Shown: piece by piece, positions 17,228 through 25,590 of the stretch | Numbering within the stretch: the stretch's first letter is position 1 | How the letters are laid out: every line of letters begins with the position of its first letter | Source: Lignipirellula cremea | GTDB taxonomy: Bacteria; Planctomycetota; Planctomycetia; Pirellulales; Pirellulaceae | Direction: 5' to 3' | DNA length: 64,000 bases | Assembly (NCBI RefSeq): GCF_007751035.1 | Contig: NZ_CP036433.1 | Location: 124,001-188,000, forward strand | Position numbers and translations under genes: made by a program | The notes under the pieces: model-generated | Seen by the model: only the letters and a program-made list of their open reading frames with translations | The model's database searches: none | What the model was told of the DNA's origin: nothing

Positions 17228-18232
17228 ATGAAACCCGGCATGACGATCGATCCTACCAAATTCAAACAGATCGCCGTACACAAGCACGACGCTCCCCTGC
17301 TGTGTTGCGCCTTCGATCCCACAGGGCGATTCGTCCTCGCCGGCGGTCGTGAGCCAAGCGTTGTCTGCGTGGATGTCGTGTCTGGCGAGAAGTCACGGTT
17401 GGACGGACACGAAAGCTGGGTCGGCGCGATCGTTCGCTGCGGTGCGGAACTCGTGCTGACGGCCGATCAGGCTGGGCGTGTCATTGCCTGGGACTGCAGT
17501 AGCGACCGTCCCGTATTGCGCTGGGACATCGCAGCGCACGAGAGCACCATCTATGCATTGGCCGCCAGCGCCGACGGTAAACAGTTCGCCACCGGCGATC
17601 GCGACGGCGGCATTCGCATCTGGCAAACCGATGACGGGCGTCGCACGCGCGAGCTCAACGGCCTGGGGCATCCCGTCTACGGCTTGGCGTTTCCCCCCGA
17701 CGGCCGGCAGTTAATCTCGGCTGATCGCCAGCCGCACAAGCCGCGGATCAAGTGGTGGGACATTGCGACCGGCGGCGAATTGCGGAGCATCGACGTCGCC
17801 GAACTGTCCGCCTATCGGCGCGTCGAGGACATCGAATGGGGCGGCATCCGCGCCATCACGATTTCGCCCAGCGGAAACATGCTGGCCGCTTGCGGCAGCA
17901 ACGGCTATTCAGGGCCTGCTTGCGTCTTGCTGTTCGACGTTGCTACAAGTGAATTGAAACGCAAGCTGGCTGCAACATTCAAGGGATTCTGCTACTCGGC
18001 GCGGTTCCACTCCCAAGGCTTTTTGTTGACCGCCAGCGGCGACATCGGCAAGGGCGAGATCGGCTGTTGGTCCACCGACCAAGTCGAATCGCTGGCGAGC
18101 ACAGCAACGCCTGGTCCCTGTACCGCCATCGACATTCATCCCGAAGGTCGCCGCTTTGTTGCCGCGCAGGCGATCGGCAAAGGCTCGTACCCCGACGCGG
18201 GCACACTCACGCTGTTCGAATGGTTCGAGTAA
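17228..18232 (+). CDS. WD40 repeat protein
   Basis: This is a 334-residue protein with about six WD40-like blades (for example LLCCAFDPTGRFVLAGGRE, YALAASADGKQFATGDRDGG followed by IRIW, and YGLAFPPDGRQLISADRQPH). No signal peptide is seen. CCTCC lies 4 bases before the ATG at 17228; a second ATG four codons later is also possible. WD40 genes often follow DUF1501/DUF1553 pairs in Planctomycetes. The role is unknown, probably a protein-binding propeller. It ends the operon that starts at 14162. Confidence 0.85.
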   Translation: MKPGMTIDPTKFKQIAVHKHDAPLLCCAFDPTGRFVLAGGREPSVVCVDVVSGEKSRLDGHESWVGAIVRCGAELVLTADQAGRVIAWDCSSDRPVLRWDIAAHESTIYALAASADGKQFATGDRDGGIRIWQTDDGRRTRELNGLGHPVYGLAFPPDGRQLISADRQPHKPRIKWWDIATGGELRSIDVAELSAYRRVEDIEWGGIRAITISPSGNMLAACGSNGYSGPACVLLFDVATSELKRKLAATFKGFCYSARFHSQGFLLTASGDIGKGEIGCWSTDQVESLASTATPGPCTAIDIHPEGRRFVAAQAIGKGSYPDAGTLTLFEWFE

Positions 18233-18470
18233 CGTGTGCAACCTGAGTCAACTGATCCGTTCATTCAACACGCCCCCTTAGTCCTTAACCAAGCGTATGG
18301 CGGTTGTGGCCTGGCGTGATTTTGTGGGCGGGGGTTCGCGCAGGTGTTTGCGGTCCAGCGGGGCTGGTGGGGATGGTTGGATTGAGGCGTCGGGCATGGG
18401 GGCGGCTTTCGGGGGTGAGACGCGGCGGCGGCGTCAGCGCGTCCAGACGCTGACTTCGGGGGAGGCGTCG

Positions 18471-18560
18471 TCAACAGCGGAGCGGGCGATGGACGTTGTG
18501 CACGATCAACAGCAAGTAGTCCAACGTCGGACGATAGCTTAACAACCGATAGACAATCCC
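18471..18560 (-). pseudogene. C-terminal stump of an unidentified gene cut by the miniature IS-A
   Basis: Reading leftwards from the element boundary, the minus strand is open as GIVYRLLSYRPTLDYLLLIV, then HNVHRPLRC and a stop at 18471-18473. The hydrophobic LDYLLLIV could be part of a membrane or helical C-terminus. The family is not recognised, and the rest of the gene is missing on the other side of the element. Weak evidence. Confidence 0.3.
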
Positions 18561-18889
18561 GTACGGTAAAATTATTCGAACGACGTTCAAAGTCCGTGTT
18601 TTGAGGGCTTTGAATTACGATTTTCTATCGAATCTCGGCCGACCGCCACGCTCCATCGGCGAAGATTGGGTGGACTGCTGAAGTACTACCAGCGTAAAGC
18701 CGCGTGAAGTTCTTCCGGTTCCGCGGTCGTTCTTCTGCGATCGCCCTCTGCGCTGTCGGCAAATTTGTGGGCGAATGCCTGAAATTTTCGCCGATGGAGC
18801 GTGGCGCTCGGCCGAGATTCGCTCGGGAATCCACAATCAAGGTCCATAAAACCCGCACTTTGAACGTCGTTCGAATACTTTTACCCTAC
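18561..18889. mobile_element. Miniature inverted derivative of IS-A (329 bp)
   Basis: Both ends are IS-A right termini in opposite orientation: GTACGGTAAAATTATTCGAA at the left and, on the reverse strand, GTAGGGTAAAAGTATTCGAA at the right. Each arm is about 106 bases. Between them lie about 100 bases of the transposase 3' end region (GGGTGGACTGCTGAAGTACT and following). The two arms are different sequence variants, so this is a join of two distinct IS-A right ends, not a simple internal deletion. It encodes nothing. Confidence 0.8.
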
Positions 18890-19349
18890 GGGATCCACAA
18901 CGCAACCGGCTCGTCTGAAAGCTCCACCTGGCAATTTCGTCGCTTTTAGAGGAAATCGCGAGATGATTCACCAAGGTCAATCGCTCTCGCAAACCCACCG
19001 ATTTTTACAAAGCGCCCTGTTGCCCGAGTGTTGCGACCCTGGTGGCGACGCGATCCAATCGCAAACCGTGGCGAACGTCGCAACACGACCCTGTTCATTC
19101 AACGAACAGTCGACGTTTTTGAACTTGCAGTGATTTGCAAGCGATTCACCAGGTAAAGAGTCTTCGCGAAATCGGTGATTGCCTTCCGACGTACAGATAC
19201 ACCTTCTTAAGTAGTTCGGGCGAGTTGACGTTCTCGGCGTGGGAAATTAGGACTGATCCCCGTGAACGACAAGAGAGGCGTCTTTTCTCCGGTTCCGGCT
19301 ACAACTCGCCCTGACCGTTCCTTTTAGGCAGTACAGCACGGCGAGAATC
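18890..19349. other. Intergenic with dispersed repeat B
   Basis: No gene was seen. The first copy of repeat B lies at 18966-19095. A shorter related segment, GATTCACCAGGTAAAG, is near 19145. A degenerate CCGTTCCTTTTAGG near 19315 recalls the start of repeat A. The stretch lies downstream of the DUF1501 gene at 19350, so it may act in its 3' region. Confidence 0.45.
18966..19095 (+). repeat. Dispersed intergenic repeat B, copy 1
   Basis: It begins ATTCACCAAGGTCAATCGC, continues through CCGATTTTTACAAAGCGCCC and ends in GCCCGAGTGTTGCGACCC followed by GTGGCGAACGTCGCAACAC. The last two parts can pair (GTGTTGCGAC with GTCGCAACAC), giving a hairpin. Related copies are at 20962-21100 and 22879-23000. 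Confidence 0.65.
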
Positions 19350-20752
19350 TCAAATCAATTCCCGAATTGGCTTTCCAAACGGCAACAGCAATTGGGGGCG
19401 ACCGCTGTAGTCGGCGATGGTCGCGTCCTGATCAATCCCTAAATGCTTGTAGACCGTTGCCCATAAATCGTTAGGCGTCAGCGGCCGGTCGTGCGGATGC
19501 TCACCATTGGAATTGGTCGAACCGACAACTTGGCCATGCTGCATGCCGCCGCCGCAAACCAACACCGACATCGTCTGAGGCCAGTGCTCGCGGCCAAAGC
19601 GAATCCCTTTGCTTCCCGTGTCGGACCGGCTGATTTTCGGCGAACGGCCGAATTCACCCGTCACCACCAGCAGTACCTTCTTTGTCAGATTTCGGGCGTG
19701 CAGGTCTTCGATCAGCGCCGTCACAGCCTGATCGTAAATCGGGAAACGATGTCCCGCGTCCTTCCACAGGTCGCGTTTTCCGCATGGGAATCCCAGTTGT
19801 AAAAGCCCAGCTTGGGATACTTCAAGCCCGAAATATATGGGTTTTCCATGGCGACGGTCACGAAACTACTACCTGCCTCGACCAACCGCCGGGCCATCAG
19901 CGCCCGCTGTCCCCAGGCATGCATGCCGTATCGCTCGCGCAGCGATTGTGGTTCGCGCGACAAATCAAACGCTTCGTGCATCCGAGGACTGGTGAGCAGT
20001 CCAAAAGCTTGCTGGCTGAACTCGTCCACCGCGTCCATCGCGCCGCTGGCATCGACTTCGCTCCGCAAGCGATCGAGGCCTCGAAGCAATTGCCTGCGGT
20101 CATCGAGGCGCTCCTCAGCGGTCTGACCAAGAAACATGTTTCTGACCGCAAACTTTGGAGAACTCGGATCGTCTCCTACCGGGAAGTAGTTGTACTTCAT
20201 TCCCAAATACGCCGCGCCTTGGGCGTACGTATCGACTTTGGACCGGCCGCCGTTCGCCATCGTGACACAGTTTGGCATACCAACGTCAATGTGCTCTCGC
20301 ATCTTGTTGACGATTGAAATAACAGACGGTGAATCGTTGATCGTCCCCGTGGGAGTATCTGGAATTCGTCCGGTCATGACTCGTTTGCTGCCGCCGCCAT
20401 GATCGTTGAAGCGATGCGAGATGCTACGAATCAGTGTGAACTTGTCGGCGCACTTGGCGTGCAGCGGTAGATGCTCGCAAACTTCGATCCCTGGCACGTT
20501 CGTAGAAATCGGTGAAAACTGTCCGCGGTAACCCTCAGGCGCGTCCGGCTTCATGTCGTAGGTCTCCATGTGTGGAGGCCCGCCGGCCAGCCAGACAAAA
20601 ATGACCGACGTTTCTGGTGCGGCGCTGGTTGCACCGGCCGCAGTTCTCAGCCGCATCACTTCGGCGAGGCTCAGCCCGCTTACGCCCAAGGCCCCCATCT
20701 TCAGAAACGACCGTCGCGAAGTCGGCCCGAAACATCTATTGATTGGGTTCAT
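19350..20752 (-). pseudogene. DUF1501 gene with a frameshift
   Basis: From the ATG at 20752 (GGAG 7 bases upstream) the frame runs through a Tat-type leader (SRRSFLKMGALGVSGLSLAE), FVWLAGGPPHMETYDMKP and GFYNWDSHAEN, then goes out of frame near 19771-19781 and stops at 19721. In the adjacent frame DLWKDAGHRFPIYDQAVTAL restores the family pattern and continues to LVVTGEFGRSPKISRSD and the stop at 19350. One missing base explains it. Total length would be about 467 residues, normal for the family. A sequencing error would make it an intact gene. Confidence 0.85.
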
Positions 20753-20872
20753 CTTTAATCTCCACTGCGATTTCGCCAGAGGACTTCCTGATGATAGCTT
20801 CGCAGGAAGTGGTTTGGAGGATTGTCGTACACTACTCATCAAGCCACATCAACTCAGACGTCCAGAATCGAC

Positions 20873-20939
20873 CCGGCCGTTCCTTCTATTGGACCAGCGT
20901 TCTGCCCGACATTGAGTCCGCGAACGGCCGGCGTTTTTC
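20873..20939 (+). repeat. Dispersed hairpin repeat A, copy 1
   Basis: It starts CCGGCCGTTCCTTCTATTGG and ends GCGAACGGCCGGCGTTTTT. CCGGCCGTTC and GAACGGCCGG are perfect inverted arms about 45 bases apart, followed by a T run. Similar copies are at 22767-22832 and 23087-23149. The hairpin plus T run could terminate transcription on the plus strand. Confidence 0.7.
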
Positions 20940-20961
20940 TTTGGGGCCGCGAATTCGGGGT

Positions 20962-21100
20962 GATGCACCAGGGTAATTTGCCCCCGCAAGACCGCCAACG
21001 TTTTCGAACCACCCAGTCGCCCGAGTGTGGCGACCTCTCCCGCCTCCGCGATCTACGCCGTACTGCTCGTCAACCCTCGCCCGAACGTGGCGCAGATTCT
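20962..21100 (+). repeat. Dispersed intergenic repeat B, copy 2
   Basis: It begins ATGCACCAGGGTAATTTGCC and includes CCCGAGTGTGGCGACCTC and CCCGAACGTGGCGCAGATTC. It is more diverged than copies 1 and 3. It follows repeat A copy 1 by about 20 bases and lies directly downstream of the DUF1501 gene that ends at 21121. Confidence 0.6.
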
Positions 21101-21120
21101 TTGCGCCGTTGCCGGCCTGC

Positions 21121-22539
21121 TTACCGCCGGACCAGTTGCGGGATTGGTTCGCTGGAAGTCATATAGTTGACAATATCGGTGGGAACGCCCGGCGTGATGC
21201 GAAGTTCCGCCAGGTCAAACAGCTCGCCCATGATGGTGGCGAAAACGTTGGCCGGCGTAACCACCTGGCCTTCGGGTTGCGAGCCGGAACGATCGGATCG
21301 CCCAATCACTTGTCCCATCGGCAAGCCCCCGCCGACGAAGATCAGCGGGCAAAGATCGCCCCAATGGCCGCGGCCGCCCCCGTCGGCGATCAGCGGAGTG
21401 CGGCCAAATTCGCCCAGGATGACCAGCAGCACGCGCTCGCTCAGACCACGATCTTCCAGGTCTTGAATGAAAGCGCTCGCCGCCTTGTCTACAGCCGGGG
21501 CCAGCAGGTTCATCCCTTCCTGCATATTGAAATTGTTTCTGTTGCCGTGCATGTCCCAGCCGGCGCTGGTCACCGTTACAAAGCGGCAGTCGGCCTCGAC
21601 CAGGCGACGGGCCAGCAGCAGCTGCTTGCCGAGAGAAATCGGCGGCGCCTCCTTGGCGTACCGACGCTTCTTCCGCAGCGAATCCGGCACCGTGTACATG
21701 CTGGTATCGTAGCGAGCGACCAGCCTGGGGTCTTCTTTGCGAATATCAAAGGCGTCACTCATCCCGCCGGCGATAACCTCGAATGCCTGTTGTTCGAAAC
21801 GCTCCGCCCCGCCCAGGGCGCTGGTCTGTTCGAAGCGGCGTTTGAAATGATCCAGCTGCGTCAGCAAGTTGCGACGATCGCCCAACCGCTTCTCCGAAAT
21901 CCGCAGCTTCATGTTCTCGACAATCTCGATCCCGTCGCTGGGATCAAACGGCTTGAGCGAGGAGGAAAGCGAGCCCGTTTCGGTAATGAAATCATCGAAC
22001 CGCTGCCCCAGACCGGCGAACTCTTCCCCGACCGAAGGCGGGGTAATAATCGCCGAGTGGGGAATTCCGGTCCGCGGGCTACTGGCGCCAGCGATCCGCG
22101 CAAAGACCGACGCCATGTTTCCTTTGCTCGGATTGCCGCCGGCCATCACATGATTGGCCGCGGGTTCGTGGCTGCTGATGCCATGGCGAAAGCAGCGGAC
22201 GATCGCCATTTTATCGGCCAGCGCGGCGAGCTGCGGAAAGTGGCTGCCGAAATTAACGCCTGGCAGCCGGGTCTTTGTGTCGCCGAACATGGTCCGCGTC
22301 TCTCGCGGCGCCGTCATCTTCGGGTCGAAGGTCTCGAATTGCGAGGGACCGCCTTGCAAATTCAGAATGACGACCGACTTCTCTTTCAGGAGCGACTTTC
22401 CCTCGCCGGCCTGCGCCTGCGCGGCGAGCAATTGAGAAAGGGTCAATCCACCAATCCCCAGCGTGCCGACCTGCAGAAACCGCCGGCGACTAAGGCCTTG
22501 ACAGGTGGCCTGACGACCATCGGTGTAAAATGAGAGCAT
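21121..22539 (-). CDS. DUF1501 family secreted protein
   Basis: I choose the ATG at 22539 (MLSFYTDGRQATCQGLSRRR), which gives about 472 residues; a start 12 codons earlier is less likely. The Tat-type leader is SRRRFLQVGTLGIGGLTLSQ. Landmarks are LNLQGGPSQFETFDPKM, RCFRHGISSHEPAANHVMAG, TSAGWDMHGNRNN, LVILGEFGRTPLIADGGGRG and LIFVGGG. It is a stand-alone DUF1501 with no DUF1553 partner next to it, and it lies between dispersed repeats on both sides. The substrate is unknown. Confidence 0.9.
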   Translation of the reverse strand: MLSFYTDGRQATCQGLSRRRFLQVGTLGIGGLTLSQLLAAQAQAGEGKSLLKEKSVVILNLQGGPSQFETFDPKMTAPRETRTMFGDTKTRLPGVNFGSHFPQLAALADKMAIVRCFRHGISSHEPAANHVMAGGNPSKGNMASVFARIAGASSPRTGIPHSAIITPPSVGEEFAGLGQRFDDFITETGSLSSSLKPFDPSDGIEIVENMKLRISEKRLGDRRNLLTQLDHFKRRFEQTSALGGAERFEQQAFEVIAGGMSDAFDIRKEDPRLVARYDTSMYTVPDSLRKKRRYAKEAPPISLGKQLLLARRLVEADCRFVTVTSAGWDMHGNRNNFNMQEGMNLLAPAVDKAASAFIQDLEDRGLSERVLLVILGEFGRTPLIADGGGRGHWGDLCPLIFVGGGLPMGQVIGRSDRSGSQPEGQVVTPANVFATIMGELFDLAELRITPGVPTDIVNYMTSSEPIPQLVRR

Positions 22540-22766
22540 CGTATATCTCTTCCCGTTGAAAGTCGTGACTGGCAAACCGAGCCGCGAGACGACACAGACA
22601 CATCAACCTGCGTGGATAGATTAACAGATCGACCTCGCCGAATCCATCGGTCCGCCATCGCGTACGACAGGTCCGCCACCGCATGCCCGGCAGAATGCCG
22701 GAGTGAAGTTCTCGGGTTTGAAGGTATGAAAAAGTGCGTTCGCTCGCCTAGGCAGAATAATAAAAG

Positions 22767-22832
22767 CCGGCAGTTCCTTCTTTTGTACCAGCGTTCTGCC
22801 CGACGTTGAGCCCGCGAACGGCCGGCGTTTTT
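22767..22832 (+). repeat. Dispersed hairpin repeat A, copy 2
   Basis: It begins CCGGCAGTTCCTTCTTTTG and ends GCGAACGGCCGGCGTTTTT. The left arm has one change compared with the perfect inverted arms of copy 1. It precedes repeat B copy 3 by about 50 bases, the same order as at 20873-21100. Confidence 0.7.
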
Positions 22833-22878
22833 CGTTTAATCGCAGTGCGGGCGCCAGGAACCCGAATCTAGGCGTGCA

Positions 22879-23000
22879 ATTCACCAAGGTAAATCACCCT
22901 CTCCAAAACCGCCGATTTTACAAAACGCCCTATCGACCGAGTGTTGCGACGTCAGCGCTGATGAGATCCCAATGCCCAGCGTGGCGAACGACGCACCAGA
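22879..23000 (+). repeat. Dispersed intergenic repeat B, copy 3
   Basis: It begins ATTCACCAAGGTAAATCACC, continues CCGCCGATTTTACAAAACGC, and then has CCGAGTGTTGCGACGTC and GTGGCGAACGACGCAC. The close match to copy 1 over the first 60 bases makes the family clear. Confidence 0.65.
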
Positions 23001-23086
23001 ACGCCAACGTGGGCGTCGAGAACGCCGTCTTTCCACCAACAGCCTCAGGTCTGGCATCCCGACCCCTCCCAGGCAATACTACAGCG

Positions 23087-23149
23087 CCGGCCGTTCCTTC
23101 TTTTGGACCAGCGTTTCTGCCCGACGTTGAGTCCGCGAACGACCGGCGC
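23087..23149 (+). repeat. Dispersed hairpin repeat A, copy 3, cut by IS-A
   Basis: It begins CCGGCCGTTCCTTCTTTTGG and reaches GCGAACGACCGGCGC, where the left terminus of the full IS-A copy starts at 23150. The T run seen in copies 1 and 2 is therefore missing. Confidence 0.7.
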
Positions 23150-24548
23150 GTACGGTCAAAATATTCGGCCGAACGATAAGTGCGGGCTATGCTTGTATTT
23201 ACTGGCGCTCGTCGGATCGCGAATCCGGCCGTTGACAGCCGGACTTGGGAAGGCAATCCTGCTGGTTGACCTCTACCAGCACCACGGCAGTGGGGTATTT
23301 CATGAGCTTCGTACTTCAACCTTGGCAGTTGCTGTTCGCCATCCTCTCGGGTTGGATTCATCACCGGCAGCAACAGATCATCGAGTTCCAGAACGATCAG
23401 ATCCAGTCCCTGCTCAAACAGATGGGCAAGAAACGCATCAGCTTGACCGACGACCAACGGCGGATTTTGGCCGTCAAAGGCAAGGCGCTGGGACGCAATA
23501 CGTTGCGGGAGTTGACCACGATCGTGACACCCGACACGATTCTCCGCTGGCATCGCGAACTGGTGGCGAAGAAGTGGGACCACAGCGAGAAACGCAAATC
23601 TGTCGGCAGACCGCGGATCCGCCAACTGATCGTGGATCTGATCCTGCGGTTCGCCCAGGAAAACCCTTCGTGGGGCTACGACCGAATCCAGGGCGCACTG
23701 GCCAATGTCGGCTACCACATCTCGGACACGACGGTGGGCAACGTCCTCAAGCAACACGGCATCGAACCGGCTCCTGATCGACAGCGTCAGACAACTTGGA
23801 CCACGTTTCTCAAGGCCCATTGGGATGTTTTGGCCGCAATCGACTTTACCACCATCGAAGTCTGGACCAAGGTCGGATTGGTCACCTATTACTTGCTGTT
23901 CGTGATCGAACTCAAGACGCGCCGCGTTCACTTGGCCGGCTGCACTCCCCATCCTGATGAGCCGTGGATGACGCAGATCGCCAGAAACCTGACCGACTAC
24001 GAGGGCTTTCTGCTCGGCAAGCGTTACCTGCTCATGGACCGCGACACGAAATTCTCTCTAGCCTTCCGCCACATTCTGAAAAGAGAGGGCGTCGAGCCAC
24101 TGCTGCTGCCCCCGCGCAGCCCCAATTTGAACGCTTTCATCGAGCGGTTCATGAGGAGCCTCAAATCCGAAGCGCTCTCGCGCATGATCTTCTTCGGTGA
24201 GAACTCGCTGCGCCGCGCTGTTTCGTCTTTCCTTGAGCACTACCACGGCGAGCGAAACCACCAAGGACTGGAAAATAAACGGATCCAGCCCGCTGATGAA
24301 GTCGGTCAAATTGCCGGCAAAATCGAGTGCCAAGAGCGGCTGGGTGGACTGCTGAAGTACCAGCGAAAAGCAGCGTGAAGTTCCTCCTGTTCCTTGGTCG
24401 TTCTTCTGCGATCGCCGACTGCGCTGTGGGCGAACAGATGCGATATTCGCCGATGGAGCGTGGCGGTCGGCCGAGATTCGATAGAAAATCGTAATTCAAA
24501 GCCCTCAATACACGGACTTTGAACGTCGATCGAATACTTTTACCGTAC
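23150..24548 (+). mobile_element. IS-A, full-length copy (1399 bp)
   Basis: The left terminus is GTACGGTCAAAATATTCGGC and the right terminus, read on the reverse strand, is GTACGGTAAAAGTATTCGAT; the two form imperfect inverted ends. One intact transposase gene lies inside. No target duplication is visible: the left flank is repeat A and the right flank is a truncated sulfatase gene whose 3' part is missing. The copy has therefore probably taken part in a deletion or recombination after insertion. Confidence 0.88.
23302..24378 (+). CDS. IS-A transposase (integrase core, rve)
   Basis: The product is 358 residues from the ATG at 23302 (MSFVLQPWQLLFAILSGWIH). An N-terminal helix-turn-helix region (KKRISLTDDQRRILAVKGKA, TPDTILRWHREL) is followed by an HTH_21-like part (WGYDRIQGALANVGYHISDT). 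The integrase core has DDE candidates AAIDFTTIEVW, LLMDRDTKF and NLNAFIERFMRSLKSEAL. It is a single-ORF transposase with no separate orfA and no frameshift site, which is unlike typical IS3. I place it only in the IS3/IS481-like rve superfamily. All other copies in the window are broken. Confidence 0.88.
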   Translation: MSFVLQPWQLLFAILSGWIHHRQQQIIEFQNDQIQSLLKQMGKKRISLTDDQRRILAVKGKALGRNTLRELTTIVTPDTILRWHRELVAKKWDHSEKRKSVGRPRIRQLIVDLILRFAQENPSWGYDRIQGALANVGYHISDTTVGNVLKQHGIEPAPDRQRQTTWTTFLKAHWDVLAAIDFTTIEVWTKVGLVTYYLLFVIELKTRRVHLAGCTPHPDEPWMTQIARNLTDYEGFLLGKRYLLMDRDTKFSLAFRHILKREGVEPLLLPPRSPNLNAFIERFMRSLKSEALSRMIFFGENSLRRAVSSFLEHYHGERNHQGLENKRIQPADEVGQIAGKIECQERLGGLLKYQRKAA

Positions 24549-25544
24549 GGCAAGCGTGGGCAGAATGTCGATCGACGCGATGATCTCGTCACGGACTTGA
24601 CCGGCCGGAATGACTCCTGGCCAGCGAACGATGCAAGCGACGCGGTTACCACCATCGAGCGAACTCCATTTTAGCCCTCGGTACGGCGTCGAGCGCGCCC
24701 ATTTTTTCTGGCCGGGTTCGGGGCCGTTGTCTGATGTGAAGATGACCAGGGTCTGCTGGTCGAGGCGGCGATCCTGCAGCGTTTTCAGGATGCGCCCGAT
24801 GCGGCTATCCAGTTCCGCCACCACCTGGCCGTAGTCGATGAGCTTTGATTGGCCTTTCCAGTCGGGATGGGCTTGCGCGGGAAAGTGCGGCGCCGTGTAA
24901 GGCAGGTAGAGAAAGAACGGCTGATTGCGTTCGGCTTGAATAAACTTGATCGCCTCGGCGGTAAATTGCTCTGTCAGCCGACGATTGTCGAAGCGATCTT
25001 CGATCAATTCGCCGTTGCGATACAACTTTTTGGTTTGGTTGTTGCTCATCGTGATGTAGTAGGCCGAATCGAATCCTTGATTCATCGGCAACATTGTGGG
25101 CGCGTCGCCCAGGTGCCACTTGCCGCACAGGGCCGTTGCGTATCCCGCGGAGCGGAAGACTTCAGCGATGGTCAAAGCCTCCGGCGCGAGCCCGTTGACG
25201 GTCTTGACGCCATATCCGAGCACGCCTCCGCTCCAGCCGACACGCGCTGGGTACGCGCCGGTCAGCAACGCCATCCTCGACGGCGTACACACGGTGCACC
25301 TCGCATGGAAATCGGTTAGCCGCACGCCTTCGCTCGCAATTCTGTCCAGCACGGGAGTATCGATGGTGTCGCCGCCGAAGCAGGAGAGATCGCCGTAGCC
25401 CAGGTCGTCCGCCATGATCAAGATCACGTTGGGCGGCGAGAGCGAAACGACAGCGCCGTCGCAGGCGAGTCCGGGATGCGTCAAGCCGAACGCGATGAAC
25501 GCGGCGGCGAACAAAGATACGGCGGTTTGAATTCGTTCTAACAT
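24549..25544 (-). pseudogene. Sulfatase, 3' end removed by IS-A
   Basis: From the ATG at 25544 the product has a signal peptide (LFAAAFIAFGLTHPGLACDG). The sulfatase core has MADDLGYGD as metal site and CTPSR at residues 86-90, where Cys would be converted to formylglycine. KWHLGDAP and FTSDNGPEPG are also present. About 332 residues remain, ending at ASIDILPTLA; normal arylsulfatases run 100 or more residues further. The frame ends just inside IS-A. It lies 46 bases after the oxidoreductase gene on the same strand. The product may be inactive. Confidence 0.85.
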
Positions 25545-25590
25545 GTTCGGGCTCCATTCAGTCGTTCTACAAGCCTGCCCCGAGCGACGG

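Noticed and set aside
21025-22533. A 502-residue open frame on the plus strand
   Set aside because: It is antisense to the DUF1501 gene at 21121-22539, has no family pattern, and comes from high GC and third-position bias.
18966-23149. The dispersed repeats as a CRISPR array
   Set aside because: Copies are 130 or more bases long, irregularly spaced and contain no spacer pattern or cas genes.
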